Assembly (NCBI GenBank): GCA_964023205.1
Contig: OZ026842.1
Span: 37,649,501-37,713,500, forward strand
Direction: 5' to 3'
DNA from: Lutraria lutraria
Taxonomy: Eukaryota > Mollusca > Bivalvia > Venerida > Mactridae
Length of the DNA: 64,000 nucleotides
Shown here in pieces: positions 63,401 through 64,000 of this stretch. Within the stretch, counting starts at the first letter, position 1; each line of letters starts with the position of its first letter. The notes beneath the pieces were generated by a model. That model made no database searches and was not told where the DNA came from. It saw only the letters and a program-made list of their open reading frames with translations. A program made the translations under genes and the position numbers.

Positions 63401-64000
63401 TTTGAAACCTAAATATTGATTTAATACCCTAATAAATGAGGTTATGAGATGTTCATTGTTTGTCAACTACAAAGTTTGATCAAATGACATATTTAATGAC
63501 CCTTTAGAATGTGCATAAATTGTAAACATACATTTATTAAAATAATTGCTTCAATATTTTTGTTTACATATTTTAATGCCAAATTATGATTGAAAATCAT
63601 AATAAATGACCTCATATATTGTTCATTTATTATTTTATGAAGTTTTATAATGTGAATGAATTTTATATAGATAATAAAGGGAATTATTCCTGTCATATTT
63701 ATTTACATGTTTGAAACCTAAATATTGATTTAATACCCTAATAAATGAGGTTATGAGATGTCCATTGTTTGTCAACTACAAAGTTTGATCAAATGACCTA
63801 TTTAATGACCCTTTAGAATGTGCATTAATTGTAAACATACATTTATTAAAATTATTGCTTCAATATTTTTGTTTTACATATTTTAATGCCAAATTATGAT
63901 TGAAAATCATAATAAATGACCTCATATATTGTTCATTGATTATTTTATGAACTTATATAATGTGCATAAATTGTATATAGATATTTAAGGGAATTATTCC
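48404..64000. repeat. AT-rich ~310-bp dimeric satellite with higher-order repeats; runs past the window end
   Basis: The anchor AATGAGGTTATGAGATGTTC recurs every ~310 bp (for example 52263 and 52573), giving about 50 copies. Each 310-bp unit has two related halves of about 155 bp: half A starts AATGAGGTTATGAG, half B starts AATGACCTCATATATTG. Both then show TGTTCATTG, AATGTGCAT and an ATATTT...TTACAT block at the same offsets. Variants recur at 929 bp in the left part and at about 3101-3105 bp from 51 kb on. The 67-codon minus-strand frames repeated here are by-products of this periodicity. The left junction is sharp, after CCCCACCCG. Confidence 0.95.

Noticed and set aside
52630..63696. Recurring 67-codon minus-strand frames with nearly identical peptides
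   Set aside because: They are copies of the same satellite dimers, not genes; useful only as markers of the 3.1-kb higher-order repeat.

Overview
This looks like AT-rich nuclear DNA of a mollusc, most likely a bivalve. There are GT-AG introns, tRNA-derived SINE heads, several dispersed repeats built on 'gacctagtttttgacc' or 'gacctttgagc' core units that I recognise from bivalve genomes (from memory, not searched), long minisatellites and a long AT-rich satellite. Nothing points to a prokaryote, plasmid or virus. The species cannot be named from the sequence.

Only one protein gene can be rebuilt completely: a seven-coding-exon plus-strand gene at 12146-21551. It encodes a 284-residue secreted, cysteine-rich protein with a signal peptide, five EB/EGF-like cysteine modules and a hydrophobic C-terminal tail of the GPI-anchor type. 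All six introns within the coding sequence are phase 1. Its fifth such intron (16050-21095) is almost filled by a ~4.7-kb satellite whose 17-21-bp unit repeats the sequence of that intron's own 5' splice site.

On the minus strand between about 31.5 and 45.8 kb there are scattered exon-like pieces. One at 42.2 kb carries a clear Walker A P-loop (GQEGNGKS) of STAND-NTPase type. Another set (31.5, 32.2, 36.0 and perhaps 38.5 kb) has matching splice phases and encodes short amphipathic helices of unknown identity. These are candidates, not finished gene models.

The rest is repeats and mobile elements. Layout: 0.3-1.6 kb pogo/Tigger-like deletion derivative; 2.9-3.1 kb foldback hairpins; 4.5-6.7 kb 45-bp minisatellite; 9.9-10.3 kb TTAA-flanked MITE; 11-21.6 kb the cysteine-rich gene with three intronic SINEs and the donor-like satellite; 23.6-24.9 kb bivalve core-repeat element; 25.3-31.4 kb 51-bp minisatellite split by a 1.35-kb insertion and a 467-bp hAT element, both with target duplications; 33.0-33.9 kb second core-repeat element; 34.1-34.4 kb 30-bp array; 34.9-35.9 kb TA-flanked DNA transposon; 43.2-44.5 kb foldback element; 48.4 kb to the window end a ~310-bp dimeric satellite with higher-order repeats of about 0.93 and 3.1 kb. 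Tandem arrays make up more than 40% of the window.
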